DNA of 64,000 bases from Sapria himalayana. Taxonomy: Eukaryota > Streptophyta > Magnoliopsida > Malpighiales > Rafflesiaceae. The notes below the pieces were generated by a model. It was given only the letters and a program-made list of their open reading frames with translations, made no database searches and had not been told where the DNA came from. This document shows positions 45,331-57,015 of the stretch, piece after piece (the first letter of the stretch is position 1; each line of letters starts with the position of its first letter). The stretch is taken from the NCBI GenBank assembly GCA_029783825.1, contig JAREIK010000385.1, forward strand, positions 2,018,501-2,082,500, written 5' to 3'. Both the position numbers and the translations under genes were made by a program.

Positions 45331-45492
45331 GGGGGAATTGTGTTTCAGAGTGCTCCCCCATAAATATTTAATAAATTGAAATCATCCTTTTAATATTTTT
45401 TTTTTAAAAAAAATCCCTGAATTTTAGTTTATTTATAATTTTGTGCTTTTTTTGAAATATTAAAATATGCACCCTGATACGCAATTTCCCCT
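45331..45492. mobile_element. M4: 162-bp MITE with M-family ends and no GAGCTC core
   Basis: Left end GGGGGAATTGTGTTTCAGAG then TGCTCCCCC. The complement of the right end is TAGGGGAAATTGCGTATCAG then GGTGC. The left half also shares TTGAAATCATCCTTTTAATA with the M3 right end (TTGAAACTAATCCTTTAATA). It looks like a deletion derivative of the M family. Confidence 0.7.
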
Positions 45493-45639
45493 AAAAAAAA
45501 ATACTAAAATGCAAAATAATTATTGTTTTATTGATTTTAAATAAAAACCTATTTTTAAGCCCAACTTGTACTTCAACGAATAATAAAAAATAAAAGAAAA
45601 AAAATCCACATGCACACATGCTTCGAACCCAACATACTA

Positions 45640-45825
45640 CAACAATCGCACATGTCCGATGTGGCATTTGCGATTGTAGCAGTTGCCACGTGATAAGGAA
45701 GTTGAATTTTTAGTCATCAATGGCGACTTGCGGTTACAATGCGCTGTGCCTATTATGACCTTCATGGGCAGACGGCCATATTTATCTTAATAGTCAACGA
45801 TACGCTGATATTTTAGTGATAAGCA
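45640..45825 (-). repeat. R-block 5 (reverse, partial)
   Basis: ACATGTCCGATGTGGCATTTG repeats text of R-block 4 (45,105). The DNA before it (CACATGCTTCGAACCC at 45,617) repeats CCCCACATGCTTC near 46,040. So a roughly 420-bp unit including part of an R-block is tandemly duplicated here. Confidence 0.65.
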
Positions 45826-46099
45826 AAAAAAAAAATGTACCATTCTAATAGAAATAACTGGGGATTTTATATTTTAGTATTCAATAATATAAAATATCTG
45901 AAAAAAAAAACTTTAAAAAAAATACACCAAAATGAAAAATAATTATTTTTTCATATATTGAAATAAAAAACTAAAATTTTCCCCAAACTTATACTTCAAC
46001 AATTAACAAATAATAAAAAATAAAAGAAAGAACTTCAAACCCCACATGCTTCAAAATATAACACATACCTATATATACCACCGACTTATAAATATATAA

Positions 46100-46385
46100 T
46101 TATGTAAACATAAACATATATATAAAAATAAACACGCGCGCGCATGTTTGTATATGTGTTTATATATATATATATATATTTATGTTTATATATTTATATT
46201 TGTTTGTGTGTATATATATACACATATTTGTATATATGTTTATATACATAAGTTTTATACACACACACACACACAAATATATGTTTATATATAATTATAT
46301 ATAATTGCATGTTTTTATATATCTATATATTTATTTTTATATATTTATATATGTTTATAAGTATGTGTGTGTGTGTGTGTGTCTG
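46100..46385. repeat. TA/TG/CG microsatellite cluster at inner end of right arm
   Basis: ACACGCGCGCGCATG at 46,131, (TA)n runs, (CA)n at about 46,260-46,275 and (TG)n at 46,363-46,385. Marks where close inverted homology with the left arm begins. Confidence 0.85.
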
Positions 46386-46767
46386 TGTATGTGTTTATAT
46401 ATTTATATATATTTATATACATATGGTTTATATATTTATATACCAACATATTTGCTCCAAAACTTATTTTTAGGGTACTGGTGTAATTTATATGTTTAGT
46501 GTTTTATATTTTAGAAAACATATTTTAGTCCAAAACATAATTTCGGACGTTGTGTACTTTATGGACATCTTGCACACGTGAAAAATAATTTGGGAAACTT
46601 TGTTTGATTTGGTACTTGTGTAATTTAGACTTTATTTTTTTTTATGTTACATTTTTCAAAGTTATATAAGGTGTTGAATTATTCTTTATTTTTGGGTTAT
46701 TAAATTTATTATTTTTGTTATTTTATTAATCAGACACAATTCCTGGTATATTGTTGTCTCGAATAAA

Positions 46768-47115
46768 TCATGGTATAGTTGTCTTGCCCTCTAACAGAAT
46801 GGAAGAATCAAAGTGGAATGAGATGAAGATGTGGTTTCTTTTGTGCATGATGATATGACTGAAAAGAAAAAAAAGAAAGGAAATAGGGGAGAAGATGTAG
46901 AAGGTCTGATGTGGTGTGGTGTGCAATGCAACTGAAAGGAAGAAAGAAATGTGAAGGAGAGAACACCACTCTCTCCCTGTTGTCTTCTCCCATTTTTCAT
47001 CTAGGTCAGAGAGTGCGCCCGCATGGTGCTGTGGCGAGTAGGAATGTACATTTCCCATATCGAAACTTGATGAAGATGATGATGAAGGTGGGATAGTATC
47101 TTCGACATTATCCAT
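46768..47115 (-). CDS. Unrecognised 115-codon ORF in right arm
   Basis: Mirror of 39,734-40,078 with few changes (MDNVEDTIPP against MDNVEETIPP, one extra residue near FLFFLF). Same doubts apply: serine-rich start, hydrophobic middle and no family recognised. The open frame has survived small indels in the pyrimidine-rich end, which proves little given the recent duplication. Confidence 0.3.
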   Translation of the reverse strand: MDNVEDTIPPSSSSSSSFDMGNVHSYSPQHHAGALSDLDEKWEKTTGREWCSLLHISFFLSVALHTTPHQTFYIFSPISFLFFLFSHIIMHKRNHIFISFHFDSSILLEGKTTIP

Positions 47116-47159
47116 TTAACTACTATTCTTCTTGTTGATGAAGGTAGGAATGTAGATTT

Positions 47160-47695
47160 CCCATCTCTCTCTCTCTCTCTCTCTTTCTATCACTCTTTCT
47201 GTCTCTCTTTTAGACTCTCTATCTATCTCTCCCTATTAATCTTTCTATCTCTCTCTATCACACTTTCTATCTCTCTTTTACACACACACACACTCTATCT
47301 CTCTATCTCTATCACACACACACACACGCATGCACACGCACACACACACACTCTCTCTCTAGAAAACTCTCTCTCTCTCTCTCTGTCTCTATCACACACT
47401 CTCTATCTCGATCACTATCTTTCTCTCTCTCGATTACTCTCTCTCTCTCTCTCTCTCTCGATCACACACACACTCTCTCTCTAGAAAACTCTCTCTCTCT
47501 TTCTCTGTCTCTATCACACACTCTCTCTCTCGATCACTATCTTTCTCTCTCTCGATTACTCTCTCTCTCTCTCTCTCGATAACACACACACTCTCTCTCA
47601 ATCACTCTTTTCTCTCTATCTCTCTTGATCATTATCTCTCTATCTCTCTCTTGATCACTCTCATTCTCTTTCTATCTATCTCTTCCTCTAAACAT
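47160..47695. repeat. (CT)n pyrimidine tract with internal tandem duplication
   Basis: Mirror of the GA tract at 39,290-39,690 but about 130 bases longer. CTCTCTCTAGAAAACTCTCT occurs near 47,352 and again near 47,474 with similar following text (GATCACTATCTTTCTCTC), a roughly 121-bp duplication absent from the left arm. Confidence 0.85.
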
Positions 47696-48158
47696 ATTAT
47701 TTAAAATCACTAGATAAATTTTGGGGTTTTCACAAGTTAATTTTTTTTGTAATATTTTATATTAGAAATTGAATTTCAGAATAAAAAGTTACCACAAGCT
47801 AGATTTACAAAAATTTAATTATTTTGTACCCAAACCAACCTCTTGGTCAAAAATCTATGAGCAGGGAAAAGTAGATTGCTGTAAACTAAAACTAATTCGC
47901 ACCCTTGGCAATGAGCTAACACTAAAAATTGAATAATAGATTTAATTACCCACATGTTTAATTTTAGTTAGTAAATAATTAACGACACGCACAACTGCCA
48001 ATCTTGTTATTCTTGAAGTTGTATTCAGAGATTACAAGCAGTTGGTGTCGAAAGAAAATAAAAAAAACTAAACATAAGCTGTTAATCTCTGATAGGAGTG
48101 AGAAAGAGAGGGCGACGAGATTCAGAGAGAGAGAAGGAGAGCAGAGGAGGCATGGGAG

Positions 48159-48479
48159 TCAGGAAGAGACGACTGCTGGTGCTGCATGGCTGTGAGTGCC
48201 ATTCAGAAGACAAAATCTTGATGGTTTAGGGCTGAATTTTCTTCTCCTTTGGTGATCATGGTGATGGGGCTTGATAAGATGCATTAGCAGCGAATTTATA
48301 AAGCTGGCATACGATTTCTGACTCGTCGAAGTTGACGAAGGCAGAACATGAATAAGTGGCGTCGATTTTTCTCGGGTTAGTCTCAGAGTACGACGGTGCA
48401 GGCTGCACTTGAACGACCCAGGATGGGTTTTGGGGGCACACAGGCAGGTGCGCGCGGAGGAAGCTGAATTGGAAGCCAT
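48159..48479 (-). CDS. Serine-rich small protein, right-arm copy
   Basis: Encodes exactly the same 106 residues as 38,490-38,810: TCLCAPKTHPGSFKCSLHRR signature, serine-rich middle and HDHQRRRKFSPKPSRFC end. Start context, 5' leader and about 400 bases of 3' flank also match, with about one change seen. Retention of two intact, identical copies contrasts with the altered copy at 21,052. Transcription of both arms, or read-through across the 6 kb spacer, would give complementary RNA. Family function is not established. Confidence 0.75.
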   Translation of the reverse strand: MASNSASSARTCLCAPKTHPGSFKCSLHRRTLRLTREKSTPLIHVLPSSTSTSQKSYASFINSLLMHLIKPHHHDHQRRRKFSPKPSRFCLLNGTHSHAAPAVVSS

Positions 48480-48550
48480 TGTTGATGGTCAGTGATTGTT
48501 TGATGGCACTAGGGGACGTGGGGAATAGGGAGAAAGGAAATGCTCCTTCC

Positions 48551-48557
48551 ATTTATA
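48551..48557 (-). promoter_or_regulatory. TATA box of right-arm serine-rich gene
   Basis: ATTTATA on the plus strand (TATAAAT on the minus), 78 bases before the ATG, as in the left arm. Confidence 0.6.
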
Positions 48558-48559
48558 GT

Positions 48560-51500
48560 TGTACTTAAGAAGTTGGTATACCGATTTTATCCTTAATAAT
48601 TGTTTGACAAGATATTTTATAGGCTAATTTGTGTTTAGTACTCAAAACAATTATATCAAGAATTAAATAAAAAAACACAAATATCTAATAAAATAAATAT
48701 GTATAATAATTTCATTTTACTGAAGCACACACATCCACACACACGCACACACATATATAGTTATATATACATAAACATAACATATATGCTTAATTATATA
48801 TTTTTATTTATATACACATACATACATAAATGTACATATATATATGTGTGTGCGTGTGTGTGCGTGTGCGTGTGTGTATGTATATGTATATGTATATATT
48901 TACTTATATATATAAATGTATCTTTATATATTTGTATACGTATACATATCTATATATTCATATAGTGTGGATACGCACACATACATATATATTTATACCT
49001 AAACCATAAGCATGTGCTAGATCATGGCACAGCTCATGTCATGTAGGACTCAAGTCTCACAGACCACATGTCGTGCCAGGTGTGGTGGCACAACCTGTTG
49101 GAATGACAAATTCTTAAAAAATAAGCACCTATTTTTTTAGAAGGTTACTTTTATTTAATGCTCATTCGGACTGGGAAAATGATAGTGACAAGAAATCGGC
49201 ATGCGAATGGACATTGACAGGATAATGATTATCTTTGTCATATCAACTGTAAATACAAAAATGAATTTTTAACATTTTTTTGTTACCCCGGCTATCATCA
49301 TATGTTTCATTTATATAAATCAATTGGTTGTTAGATTCATTCCCAAAAAAAAAAAAAAAAAAATTAAAATTAATATATTTAAATTTTATATAATTTTTTA
49401 TAAATTACATTTTCATATATTTTATATTGAATTATGCAATGTTTGTGTCCAAATTTTTTTAGATTTTAATTTTAATTTTGTTGATAGATGATTTTAGTTT
49501 AGTGAGGAGCTATGATTTCTATGCTATAGAATATGAGAAAGAGCAACCAAAATATCACCTGCACACCTAAAATTAAGGTTCATGTTATAACTATGTTAAA
49601 ATTAATATATTTTATTTAATAATTTTGGGACAAATGAATAAATTTGAAACTAAATAAAAAATTTTAAAAAATAATTCTCTTTTTAACTAACTTCAAATCT
49701 ATTCTCATCCTTTAAAAAAATAATAAATAATAAATATAATAAAAATCCATTAGACTTAGATAAATATATATAATAACAACTTGACCAAAAAGTGTAAGAC
49801 TAAGGCCATTTTGTTTTTTTTTTTTGGCATAACAATGAAAGAAAATTAGTTTTAGTGCTAAGCTATTTTTTTGTTTTTTTAACTGATTTATTACTATAAT
49901 TGTTAAAAAAACACTAAAAGTAAAAAGCTAATATAATTGGTTTTTTCTATTTAGAAAAATCTTTTCCCTATTATCTCTGGATCGAAAACCTCCTTCATCC
50001 ATTAATAGAGATAAGATATTATATCTGGATCGATGCGTGGTCACGCGTATCGTGCCTTGCCAGGCACGGAATGTGTCCCAAAAATTTTGGCCCAGCACTA
50101 CACGACTCGTGCGATAGGTGTGCCTGGCACGGGCCCAGGCAAGGCACTATAGTGTGCCGTGGTGGGCCAAGCATAGTTGAACAATGTCGTGCCTCGTGTC
50201 GGGCCAGGATGGCTCAGTTCATTTGATAGCTCTACACAGATCATTGGTAGTGGGCAAGGAAGAGCAACAAGCAAGGAATTGCATTGGCTACTCCATTAGT
50301 GCATGAATGGCACCACTAGACAATATTGTGGACACCCACATTTTGCAGTGAAATGTCTCTACAATATCATCTTTTATTTTTAATATTATACTCTATGATA
50401 TAATTTATTTTAAAAAAATAAAAATATTTAATTTAAACTACCCTACACTGTACACTAAATTAAAATGAATAAAATTCAAAACTCAATAAAAAAAATGTAT
50501 ATTTTATAGTTTCTATATGACAAATAAAAATAAATTGAAATTTAAAAAAAAATAGCAACAATATCATCAATATTAATATGTATCACATGATAATCCTTCA
50601 ATATCGATGATGAATATGTGTCTGTAGTATTCTTAGGACTGTAATGTTTGATTCTAAAGCTAGTGGCAGTCTCAATAACCTCGATGTCATGAGTCATTAT
50701 CTACTAGTAATTATTTTACTCTATTCTCAGTAATTATCATTGAATTTTTGTTGTCATTCAAATATGAAAGTGATTCGATGATATCTAATCATACCTTGGA
50801 TCTTCTATCTGAAATAATACTTATATTCAAAGAAAAAAGTGACATTAATCTTATGCTATATACAATGGGGAATAGTAGATAATATGTCATCATATATAGC
50901 ACGAGATATGTAGATTTGTATAATTTCTATCGACTTAATATATCTAAATTATTATTATCATTTTCATGTGTTAGATAGAGTTGTAATCACAATCTAAGTA
51001 CTAAAATAACTCTCTTCTATTCAACGAACCCCACATTATTTGCTCCTAGCTTGGTTCATGTAGCTTGATATAAATTTTAATATATTTTTTATCACTTTCA
51101 GCCTAACGTTATGATATATGCAGGTAGACAAGCAATAAATAGATAAAATATATTACTAGTATTATAAAAACTTAATTTTTATCTCAATATTCATAATACT
51201 AAAACTAGGATATTCTTTATATTTGACAAATAAACTACTATTATTCCATATGTACCTAAGTATAATACAAGATGTGAGAGTAGACATGGAGGAATACAAA
51301 TTTATCATATCATAAGAAACTTACAATGCTATGATTTGAACACGCATGCTCAATATTGCAAACCACACTAATTAATAACCACAACGCTACATATTTAAAC
51401 ATATATGTGTGCGTGTATTTTGTAGTTATATATTTATTTATACAAATGTTTATATATATATATTTATATATTCCTCCATGTCACAATATTCCACAGCACT

Positions 51501-51974
51501 ACAAACACACTACAAGCATGACACAAACACACCATGAGTACGACTTGATCACAATATTATTCAAAACACCGCACTAACTCAATAGTGAATTGACACAAAC
51601 TTCGCCCGAATCCAGCACCCTCATAAACATAAAGCGAAAATGAAAATAAACAATTTTTCTTAAATATTACTGAAACTTAGTGAAATAAAAATGAGAATAG
51701 TTTTTGTTTTCGCGAATAGTCACCACACGTGATTTTTCTGCATGGTGAATGAGCCGCTTTTTGATTTTTTGTTTTGGTGCCAGCGCCCGCACGTCCGTTT
51801 CTCTCTGTGCGGACCACTCTTACTTAAAAATGAAAACAAAATCGAAAATAAATATAAATAAATAAATCAAACATATAATATTTTATTATGCCCAAAACCT
51901 GGCCGACATGACATGATGGTTACTATTTTAATTTTTTTAATCTTCAGTGTAACAAAATATAATATCCTTAAATA
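48560..51974. repeat. Right-arm DNA between the gene and R-block 6
   Basis: No gene. Mirror of left-arm 29,976-30,368 plus 35,384-38,405. Includes microsatellites at 48,720-48,880, the GC-rich module at 50,030-50,245 and the unbroken Copia-1 target site at about 51,588-51,592. Confidence 0.8.
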
Positions 51975-52455
51975 TTTGTTTTGCCCATCGTTGACCATTT
52001 TATATTAAATGTAATAATTTACCCGTGACGCCCGAAATTCGGCACGGCCACGCACTTTCGCGCACAAGTCTCCATCGTCTGGCTGGATCACCCACTCCCT
52101 TACCACGTGGCACGTGCCAAATCGTACATGCCCTGTGAACTCTGAAGCATAAACCGAGCAGCCGACTAAAATATCATTCACAGAGCCACTTTGAAGCAAC
52201 ATTTGAAAATATCATGCCTGCGTTTTACGCATGCCTGACTCGCCTGCGGGTCACGTGCACGGACAAATGGACCTTTGACATTGGTGATGTGTAGTACAAT
52301 GTACTAATATTATGTTTGGACCCCACTGCCTAGTCACGGTGACAGAAATACAGGCTATCAGATTTCAAATATCCAATATCAGAGCACGTGGCAAGTCCAG
52401 TTACATATATCATTATTTGTTTATCAGAGTACGCGATCATTTCGAACACTCACAA
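51975..52455 (+). repeat. R-block 6 (forward)
   Basis: Mirror of R-block 2 with few changes, including a short deletion at about 52,279-52,295. Contains CCACGTGGCACGTGCC and GGTCACGTGCACGG. Confidence 0.8.
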
Positions 52456-52682
52456 TTAAACATAATATATAAATAATTAAATAAATTTTTGGATATCTTA
52501 GGAAAAAAGGAAAATTATAAAACTCAATTTTAAAGAAAAAATATTTAATAAATGAACAGAGTCTCATTTTTTTTAGAAATATAATCATTATTTGTTTATA
52601 AAAATAGTTGTCATTACAAATTTCAAAGGTATATTAATTTTATATATAAAAAACAAAAATACCATAAAATTGAATAAAATAT

Positions 52683-52683
<1 letters not shown>

Positions 52684-52727
<44 letters not shown>
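52684..52727. repeat. (AT)n expansion
   Basis: About 22 AT units. The left arm has only a short TATATATATA stretch at the matching place (about 29,250), so the run grew or shrank after the arms duplicated. Confidence 0.9.
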
Positions 52728-52730
<3 letters not shown>

Positions 52731-54880
52731 TTATTTATATCACACAAATAGCACTTATGGTTAAGGTTGTTTTAATTATTAAAGTATTTAAATTTAATAT
52801 TGCAAATATAAGCAACCACGCCAACATACAAGAATGACTCAGGCCAGCCCTAATACAACTAGGGATATGTCACTTTGCTATTGCTAATGCTAAGGGTTTT
52901 TATAATTTGTGGATAAAAAATAAATCATAAAAAAATTGCAATTTTAAAGTGTAAATTAAATAAATTTAACTATTAAAATATTACAAAATATGATAAGTAT
53001 TTATAGATATAATTTAGTTTTGAAATGTTATAAAATTTAATAGATTAAATATTTGAATTACTTACAATGTTACTAACATTTGAGATTAAATTATGTTTAA
53101 TATATGAATTAAACAATTGATTTTTTTTTTTAAATTCAGACAAATAAACAAAGTTGAGAAATAAAATGAGTCTTGTAATCTTTGTAGCATTAGTATAAGT
53201 ATACATAAATATAATTTAATGCATACTTACATAAGTACGGGGTAAACAATTATATAAGTTAAATAATGTAGCTTTTCATTGAACTATCTATGAACATATA
53301 ATTGTTTTAAACAACATATAATTTATCTATGCAGACATATATTATTTTTAAGATTTAGTTTATATTTCATTATATATATATATATGTATACATACATATC
53401 TATGCAGACATATATTTATGTTATAACTTATGTAGTTTTCAAAGTATATTTTCTATGTCTGCCAAAGTTGGATAGACAAAGTTTTAATAAAAAGGGTTCT
53501 TTGTTTGCTTTTATAATTTTAATATAACAATCTATAATTGTTAATTTTAAGCATTTATATTTTATTTTTTTAATTTAATTTGTACTTTTTTTTTGCAGTT
53601 GTTAAACATGGTGGAACAAGAATGTGATATAATTTCTCACATTCTAAATTTTTTTAAAAAAATAAAACAAAAAACAAATAAAACAAAATTGAAAAATGAC
53701 ATTTTTTTCAGATAGAGGGGTGCATGGTGCCTCTTAGATTGGGCTGTGACCATAAAATAAGTTTTAATTTTAAAATTTTATTATAGAAGGTGTAGCATTT
53801 TTCAGAGGGAAAAGTCTATTTTATTTTTCTAGTTGTTTTTATGCAAGTGTTTTTTGATATACAAAGTGTTTTTATTTTTCAAAAATTAATTACAACTGTG
53901 TTTATCTATCATCTTAAGAGAGAAATAATCGAAGAAAAAAAAAGAAAGTAAGGGCTATAATTTTTAAGGTAGGCAAATCATTTGGTCAAGAAGTTGCTAC
54001 AGCTATTAAGTTTGTGTTGTGATGTGCCACAAAAATAAATAATAATTAGATAAATTATTCTTCTCTCACCAATACCTAATATACTAAATGTGATAATTTT
54101 CTATTCAACTAAGGTCGACAAATTGAATACTAAACGCAGAGCATAATGTGAAAAAAATCTCTAGATTATTCTATCCATAAATCGTAGGGTTACATTATTT
54201 TATTTGAATTATCATATTCAAAGATTTTATATTCTAGGTAAAAACATAATTTTTGGGTATAATTTCTTTTATGAAATTTAGTATGTGTGATTACATTTTA
54301 AACACATATTATGTATTTTGGCACAATATAATGGACGTTGTCAGTAATGTGCATATTGGATTTTATGTGATTTTTAAGTTATAAATGGTACAAATAAATT
54401 TTAATTAATTTTTTAGTTTTGATTTAAATACAATTTCTACCCTAAATTTTATTTAATTAATGCTTTACACTTTTTAAAATATATAATTGAATCTCAATTT
54501 AGATATTTTTGATTAAAGGTTTCTTTCGTTAAAAATAAAATATATTCCTAATACTTTTTTTGTAATTTTGGATTAACCACTACTCTACTAAGCTATCTCA
54601 ACAACTAGTATAATGGCTTTCATTATGAATACTATTTAAAAGTGGCATTAAGGTCTCCACCGAGGGGTTGTTCATTGATATTGGCATGGTACCTATGTTA
54701 TTCTTTATCATTATTTTGATATCTAATTATTTTTGTATCAATACAGTAATATCAAACATGATTTGAATTATTTTTGCTTGCATTGTTTACATTTGGGTGA
54801 TATTGACTTTTTTATCATGAACAAATTTTCTGTGATAATAAATTAATAGAGACAAACTTTTTTATATGAAAAATATATGG
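52728..54880. repeat. AT-rich section of right arm
   Basis: Mirror of left-arm 27,060-29,240. No gene or RNA recognised. Confidence 0.8.
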
Positions 54881-55219
54881 AGTTTTAATAGGCATGTCAA
54901 GTGAGTCGGACATTATAAGCACGTCACAATACATTGAACAATTCAATCATGATTGTCATGGAATGACCCAATTCAATGTCGTGCATGGATACCATGGCAT
55001 GACTTGGGTTAGGTTAGGTTGAAGCAATGTTTATGACATTATAGGTATTAAATGGCACAACCTAGCATGAAGGTCAGTGCCAGCCAATTTTGGCCTGGCT
55101 TGCCAAGCAAGCAATCCTGGATCTTATACAAGCTAGCATGGAAATAATCAAGCTATCCTTGAATGACCCAAGATAGTCTAGCATAACCCAAGCTAGCCTA
55201 GCCTGGCCTAGGCTAGCTT
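54880..55219. repeat. CTAGCC/TGGGTCAT module, outer end of right arm
   Basis: Mirror of 26,740-27,060 at about 90% by eye. Many of the differences are C/T or G/A changes. It continues as 60,229-60,400 on the far side of Copia-2. Confidence 0.7.
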
Positions 55220-55224
55220 GGAAT

Positions 55225-55533
55225 TGTTGTTTAATAACAATAATTCCTTGTTAAAACAAAGATTTCTTAAGAACAATAAGCACAGAAGAGATGAGTAGAA
55301 GAGTAGAAGAAGCGAGAGTCGCCCAGCAAAAGAAAACCAAAGTATCAATCAACAAAAGAAATGTTCAGCACTTAGGTCAAAAGAAAAAAATAGAGTTTAT
55401 ATATTACTCTAATAATTGAAGTAAAAATAAATAAATAAAATACTTTACAGCTGCATGTTTAATAAATATTCATTAAGGGAAAAAGAGTAAATGCACTCAA
55501 AGCCCGCTCAACTAATCAAATAGCCCATCAACA
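55225..55533 (-). repeat. Copia-2 3' LTR
   Basis: 309 bp on the minus strand, TGTTGATGGGC...AACAACA. It is followed on the pol side by a purine-rich CAAATGGGAGAGAAT, the PPT position. Confidence 0.95.
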
Positions 55534-56230
55534 TTCTCTCCCATTTGATGTAGTTGAGATTAGTCCAAGCTTTTCTCTCAAGTAAACTAGTTTTTCTCTA
55601 GGTAGTGACTTTGTAAATATATCGGCCACTTCTTCTTCGGTCTTGCAAAAAATCAATTTACCTTCATTAGATTTAATTGTATATTTAATGAAGTAATATT
55701 TTAAGCCTATGTGTTTAGTTCGACTATGCATTACCACATCACTCACAATAGATATAGCCGATTGATTATCACACTGAATTTTAGTTGGATATTTTTGAGA
55801 TTTATCTAAATCACCCAAAAGTTTTCTAAGCCATAGGGCTTGGAAAGTAGCCACTGAAGCTGAAACATATTCAACTTCAGTGGTAGACTGGGTGACTGTG
55901 GAATGTTTCTTGGACTGCCAAAAGTAGCCTTAGTTCATAAGTTAAATACATATCCAGAGGTACTTTTGTAATCCTATGGACTTCCTCCCCAGTCATTATC
56001 ACAGTAACTAGTAATTTCTATATGGTTAATTTTATTGTATTTCAGACCTAAATTAATTGTGCCTTTAAAATACTTCAATATCCTTTTGGCGGCACTTAAA
56101 TGTATGTGATTTGGAGCATGCATAAATCGTGACAATAAGTGGACGGAATACACAATATCAGGTCTAGTTGCTGATGCATACAAGAAGCTTCCAATTAAGC
56201 TTCTGTATGTCTTTCTATTTACTGGTTTTC
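55528..56230 (-). pseudogene. Copia-2 RNase H remnant
   Basis: Two open pieces: ATRPDIVYSVHLLSRFMH and YCDNDWGG at 55,974-56,183, then LWLRKLLGDLDK, CDNQSAISIVSDVVMHSRTK and FTKSLPREKLVYLREKLGL at 55,528-55,854. A short damaged stretch and a frameshift between them remove part of the STTEAEYV region. Confidence 0.9.
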
Positions 56231-56231
56231 C

Positions 56232-57009
56232 TTAAGCAGAAAGTAATTTTTGATTTACTTTTAAGGGGGTAAAGATAGGTTTGCAGTCACTCATTCCAAA
56301 ACTTTTAAGCAATAGTTTAATGTATATAACTTGAGAAATGGACACACCACTTGTGTCTTGAGTTGTTTCAAGTCCTAAGAATTGTCTTAGATTTCCTAGG
56401 TCTGACATTTCATACCTAGTTTCCATTTCTCTCATAAAGTTATTAATTAACTCTATTTTATTGCTTGTTAAAATAATATCTACATATATAGAGACAATTA
56501 AAATTCCAGAATTCTTTTCTCTTTTAATATAGAGTGTAGGCTCACTCTTACTTCTGCTGAATCCTTGATTCAGAAAGTAGGAATTAATTTGTTGATACCA
56601 AGCACGAGGAGCTTGTTTCAACCCATACAAAGCCTTATTTAATCTATAAACACAGTGTTCACTCCCATTTATTACAAACACAGAGGGTTGTTTTACATAG
56701 ATTTCTTTCTTTAGATTTTCATTTAGGAAGGCTGACTTTATGTCTAATTGGAATAAATTTCAACCCTTATGTCCAGCTAAGGCTATTAAAAGCCTTTATG
56801 GTTTCTAACCTTGCTTCTAGAGCAAAGGTTTCATTGTAATCTGTTCTGGGTTTTTGTGAGTAGCCTTTAGCTACTAATCGAGTCTTATATGCACGCTGAT
56901 TTGAATTCGATTTAGTCTTAATCTTATAGATCCACTTAACACCTATACTGTGTTTATTTGGGGGTAAGTCTACTAGAGTCCAAGTGTCATTTTTTTCAAT
57001 GACAGACAT
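56232..57009 (-). pseudogene. Copia-2 reverse transcriptase remnant
   Basis: Open pieces are 56,767-57,009 (NDTWTLVDLPPNKHSIGVKW) and 56,232-56,681 (HCVYRLNKALYGLKQAPRAW). The catalytic box reads IYVDIILTSN where Copia-1 has LYVDDIVFTSN, so one of the two catalytic aspartates is lost through a codon deletion. The region between the pieces is frame-shifted. Confidence 0.92.
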
Positions 57010-57015
57010 TTCTGT

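Larger units (their letters stand above)
46385..55224. repeat. Right arm of the large inverted repeat (recent X copy)
   Basis: About 8.8 kb, reverse complement of 26,736-40,455 without Copia-1. Contains the mirrored ORF, CT tract, serine-rich gene, GC-rich module, empty Copia-1 site and R-block 6. Around the gene (about 48,000-48,570) I count essentially no differences from the left arm. Its outer end stops at the target duplication GGAAT of Copia-2. Confidence 0.9.

Noticed and set aside
8765..52455. R-blocks as terminal inverted repeats of a Mutator-like element carrying the serine-rich gene
   Set aside because: The inverted placement around the gene (29,489-41,275 and 44,930-52,455) is suggestive. 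However, DNA outside the blocks is also homologous between copies and no 9-bp target duplication is visible, so they are internal to a larger unit.
46385..55224. Inverted repeat as an assembly artefact of one locus
   Set aside because: The arms differ by substitutions, an (AT)n expansion, a 121-bp duplication and Copia-1 in one arm only. A false mirror would be identical. Long reads would still be the proper test.
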